Below, piece by piece: positions 14,030-15,762 of a DNA stretch of 15,762 bases. How positions within the stretch are numbered: the stretch's first letter is position 1; every line of letters starts with the position of its first letter. The stretch is from CAYQPF01 sp964419225 (lineage in GTDB: Bacteria > Cloacimonadota > Cloacimonadia > Cloacimonadales > CAYQPF01). A program made the position numbers and the translations under genes. Below the pieces are notes generated by a model. That model searched no databases, was not told the origin of the DNA, and saw only the letters and a list, made by a program, of their open reading frames with translations. The stretch is taken from assembly GCA_964419225.1 (NCBI GenBank), contig CAYQPF010000112.1:1-15762 (forward strand), written 5' to 3'.

Positions 14030-15762
14030 TAAAGTTTTCTGACCAATTGAATAAAGCAAATTTATTAATTATAATTTTTGTGATTCACTTAATACCTCTG
14101 TTCTGTTTAGAAAGGTCAGTAGCAATATTGAATCTTTCTGAGAGAGTTGCCGAGAATGAAACGTCACCATATGCCGGATATTACTCCCTCAGACAGGCTT
14201 TGGAGGTAGCGGGTGTACCATTTATCGCAACCACCGATCCTTTTGAAACTACACAATATTCTGTAGTCATTATTTCTGCCAAGTTATACGGTAATACATT
14301 GACCAGTCCTGAATGGAATGCTTTGAAGACTTATGTCAGCAATGGCGGAACTCTGGTATTGAGTAATACTGAGTCCACCTGGATGAATAGTTTGTTCGGG
14401 GTTAACGGGTTTACTTCCAAGAATACCAGAAAAACGATGCTCTGGGATACAAATACAAATGATCCGACTTTATGTTGGTTTGATGATCCAAATGAAATAA
14501 CGATAAGTCTGGCTCATGCCACATCAGCTACAGCACTTTTTTACACACGTGGCTATACTCTGAGTACAGGTACAGCAATCGCCAACTTCGAAGACGGGAG
14601 TACGGCAATAGTCAAAAATCAATATGGACTAGGTTACACATATCTTTTGGGTGTAGAATTCCGACAGATTATTTATCGGAATTTGGCTAATAAAGATGGC
14701 GATGCTCAAAGAAGATATGGAAGTATTTTCGAACCGACAACCGACACGTTTTTTCTTTGGTTACGGGAAGTCTATAATCAATCGGTTCCCTATGCCGTTT
14801 ACAAGCATACTTCTCCTGCGAATTCGAAATCCTCAGTGCTGATCAGTCACGATGTGGATTGGGGTAATTCTTATACTTTAATGAATGAATTTGCTGCCTG
14901 GGAGGCAAAAAGGGGGATAACTGCCCAGTATTTCATGACGACGCATTATTTTAGTGATAATAATGATCGGGATTACTATACATCCGGGATTCCATATGTC
15001 AGAGCTATTGCTGGTTCTCAACACTCTGTGGGGAGTCACAGTGTCGGGCATTTTCATGATTTTGATAATGAAACCCATATTCCTTTGGGCAGCAGGGGTA
15101 ATACCCGGGCTAATTATTCTCCGCATGAGAATAGCAGTCAGATTACCACAGGTGCTACGGCATGGGGTGAATTGGAAGTCTCTAAGAATCTTTTGCAAAA
15201 TGATTGTGGAGCAAGTGTAAACAGTTTCAGAGCCGGGTATCTAGCTTTTAGTGATTATGAAGCAGAAGTATCCGAATCATTAAACTATGTTTATAATAGT
15301 TCACAAAGTGCTCCAGACGTTTTGACGAATTTTCCATATCGCATGATTTATCGAAATTCAACCAGTGCATTACCTTTACCTGTTTTCGAAATTCCTGTGA
15401 ATACCTCTGACACACATTATTCAGGTTCACCTGATAACCTAAATTTCACACAGGCTTATGACTTATATCTGAATGACTGGCTGACAATTTTCGGAAAGTT
15501 AAGAGCTAATGGAGCTCCATTCTCTTTGTTAATTCATCCAACAATTCTCCTCAAACTGGAAGTGGAGAAGCAGTTTTATAGTCAGTTACCTTGGGATACG
15601 GCCGTTATTTCCATTTCTGATTATGGTGATTTCTGGAGAACCAGGCTTGAAGTAGATCCTGTTTCAGATCTTCAGCAGGATACATTGTATCTTACACTGC
15701 CTTCAGATTCTGTTTCTAAAAATTTAAGTTGGGTAGTTAAGAATGGATCAGCACTTTCTAAA
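14026..15762 (+). CDS. Exported glutamine-amidotransferase-like / polysaccharide deacetylase (NodB-like) fusion protein, partial at the 3' end
   Basis: Open from a TTG at 14026 to the window edge (579 codons, no stop). The TTG has AGGAG five bases upstream, and two in-frame TGA codons at 13993-13998 limit the start. Residues 1 to about 28 form a signal peptide (NLLIIIFVIHLIPLFCL). Residues about 31-225 resemble a class I glutamine-amidotransferase-like (ThuA-type) fold, e.g. YSVVIISAKLYG and LKTYVSNGGTLVLSNTES. From about 268 it matches the polysaccharide deacetylase superfamily: SHDVDW (274-279) with metal and base Asp, HSVGSHSVGH (333-342) with metal histidines, FRAGYL (Arg402) as motif 3, and LLIHP (His504) as motif 5. 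The likely activity is removal of acetyl groups from an envelope or extracellular glycan; the substrate is unknown. The C-terminus is unseen and may include further domains. Confidence 0.85.
   Translation, partial: MIKFSDQLNKANLLIIIFVIHLIPLFCLERSVAILNLSERVAENETSPYAGYYSLRQALEVAGVPFIATTDPFETTQYSVVIISAKLYGNTLTSPEWNALKTYVSNGGTLVLSNTESTWMNSLFGVNGFTSKNTRKTMLWDTNTNDPTLCWFDDPNEITISLAHATSATALFYTRGYTLSTGTAIANFEDGSTAIVKNQYGLGYTYLLGVEFRQIIYRNLANKDGDAQRRYGSIFEPTTDTFFLWLREVYNQSVPYAVYKHTSPANSKSSVLISHDVDWGNSYTLMNEFAAWEAKRGITAQYFMTTHYFSDNNDRDYYTSGIPYVRAIAGSQHSVGSHSVGHFHDFDNETHIPLGSRGNTRANYSPHENSSQITTGATAWGELEVSKNLLQNDCGASVNSFRAGYLAFSDYEAEVSESLNYVYNSSQSAPDVLTNFPYRMIYRNSTSALPLPVFEIPVNTSDTHYSGSPDNLNFTQAYDLYLNDWLTIFGKLRANGAPFSLLIHPTILLKLEVEKQFYSQLPWDTAVISISDYGDFWRTRLEVDPVSDLQQDTLYLTLPSDSVSKNLSWVVKNGSALSK

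Overview
This window is AT-rich DNA with compact operons. It probably comes from a Gram-negative-type bacterium: there are exported and periplasmic proteins, a sigma-54 regulator, an HDOD protein and a large sensor kinase with a periplasmic sensor domain. The split methionine synthase is a Thermotoga/Firmicutes-type arrangement also seen in other anaerobic lineages. A member of the Cloacimonadota/FCB neighbourhood would fit, but that is a guess from overall character. There are no rRNA, tRNA, CRISPR, insertion sequence or phage features.

Layout. (1) Positions 1-2307, minus strand: a membrane sensor protein cut by the window edge. It has a signal peptide, a periplasmic SBP_bac_3-type domain, one membrane segment and four PAS-like domains; the output domain lies outside. 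(2) Positions 2308-2660: a divergent intergenic region with one promoter per direction and degenerate 7- and 8-bp repeats. (3) Positions 2661-6573, plus strand: a tightly overlapping operon metF - MetH activation protein - short metH, covering methyl-folate production, methyl transfer to homocysteine and cobalamin reactivation. (4) Positions 6657-6686: a bidirectional terminator shared with the convergent operon. (5) Positions 12806 (or 12848) to 6727, minus strand: five co-directional genes with 1-nt overlaps or short gaps. They encode an HDOD protein, a membrane TPR protein with a cytoplasmic helix-turn-helix-like tail, a GAF-HisKA protein with no ATPase domain, an NtrC-type sigma-54 regulator and an M28 metallopeptidase. 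(6) Positions 13007-13864, plus: a stand-alone SBP_bac_3-type protein with a strong promoter and a terminator. (7) Positions 14026 to the edge, plus: an exported protein joining a glutamine-amidotransferase-like domain to a polysaccharide-deacetylase (NodB-like) domain, starting at TTG.

The most interesting part is the five-gene operon. It looks like a complete signalling unit in which the apparent histidine kinase has the phospho-acceptor histidine but no ATP-binding domain. It is translationally coupled to an NtrC-type regulator and to a membrane protein with periplasmic TPRs and a cytoplasmic helix-turn-helix-like end. Phosphate would have to come from another kinase, or the histidine protein may act as a phosphatase or scaffold.
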